From: an uncultured Chloroflexaceae bacterium
Lineage (GTDB): Bacteria > Chloroflexota > Chloroflexia > Chloroflexales > Chloroflexaceae
DNA length: 5,300 bases
Direction: 5' to 3'
Assembly (NCBI GenBank): GCA_937141995.1
Contig: CAKZQX010000312.1
Location: forward strand, 1 to 5,300
Shown here: piece by piece, positions 5,282-5,300 of the stretch
Numbering within the stretch: position 1 is the stretch's first letter
How the letters are laid out: each line of letters starts with the position of its first letter
Translations under genes and position numbers: made by a program
Notes under the pieces: model-generated
Told to the model about the DNA's origin: nothing
Database searches by the model: none
What the model saw: only the letters and a program-made list of their open reading frames with translations

Positions 5282-5300
5282 CGACCGCGTAACGCGTGTT
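5282..5300. repeat. Spacer hairpin copy 2, left arm, cut by window edge
   Basis: The 18 bases 5283-5300 match the left arm of the 19-bp hairpin (5060-5077) except for C to G at 5296, and the preceding C is also shared. The period is 223 bases. The right arm would lie beyond the window, so the array probably continues. Confidence 0.7.

Noticed and set aside
4902..5300. CRISPR array
   Set aside because: The repeats are about 225 bases apart, contain large palindromes and are not uniform short repeats with unique spacers; no cas gene is in view.

Overview
The window most likely comes from a filamentous anoxygenic phototroph of the Chloroflexota, perhaps Chloroflexus or a relative. This rests on moderately high GC, a Thr/Pro-linker lipoprotein protease of a type common there, and a class B penicillin-binding protein with three N-terminal membrane helices. 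No taxonomic marker gene is present, so the assignment is a judgement.

Three genes lie on the minus strand in transcription order: a six-helix membrane histidine-kinase-like protein (4338-3157), a class B penicillin-binding protein (2950-1238) and the first 387 residues of an S41 PDZ lipoprotein peptidase (1162 to beyond position 1). The kinase gene and the PBP gene each have their own promoter. The protease gene starts 75 bases after the PBP stop with no visible promoter or Shine-Dalgarno, so it is probably co-transcribed and perhaps translationally coupled. PBP and protease would both act outside the cytoplasmic membrane on cell-wall synthesis and its quality control. The kinase-like protein has a good ATP-binding domain but no recognisable phosphoacceptor-histidine helix.

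A divergent region (4339-4563) holds a perfect 17-base palindrome placed over the -10 box of the kinase promoter, and a clear promoter for a small rightward gene of unknown function (4564-4782). A parS-like 16-mer lies inside that small gene. The three promoters found share a TTGCC(G/C)-N17 layout.

The right end (about 4783-5300) has no convincing protein gene. It carries an array of structured repeats with a period of about 225 bases. Each unit has a conserved 41-base left frame, a 49-base hairpin and a conserved right arm that pairs back with the frame. A second hairpin follows at the end of each unit. The first-type hairpins of the two copies differ in lower-stem sequence, yet both keep a near-complete stem and nearly the same apical TGCAC-N3-GTGCA loop, so the shape is conserved more than the bases. 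The array runs off the right edge. This is the most unusual content of the window.
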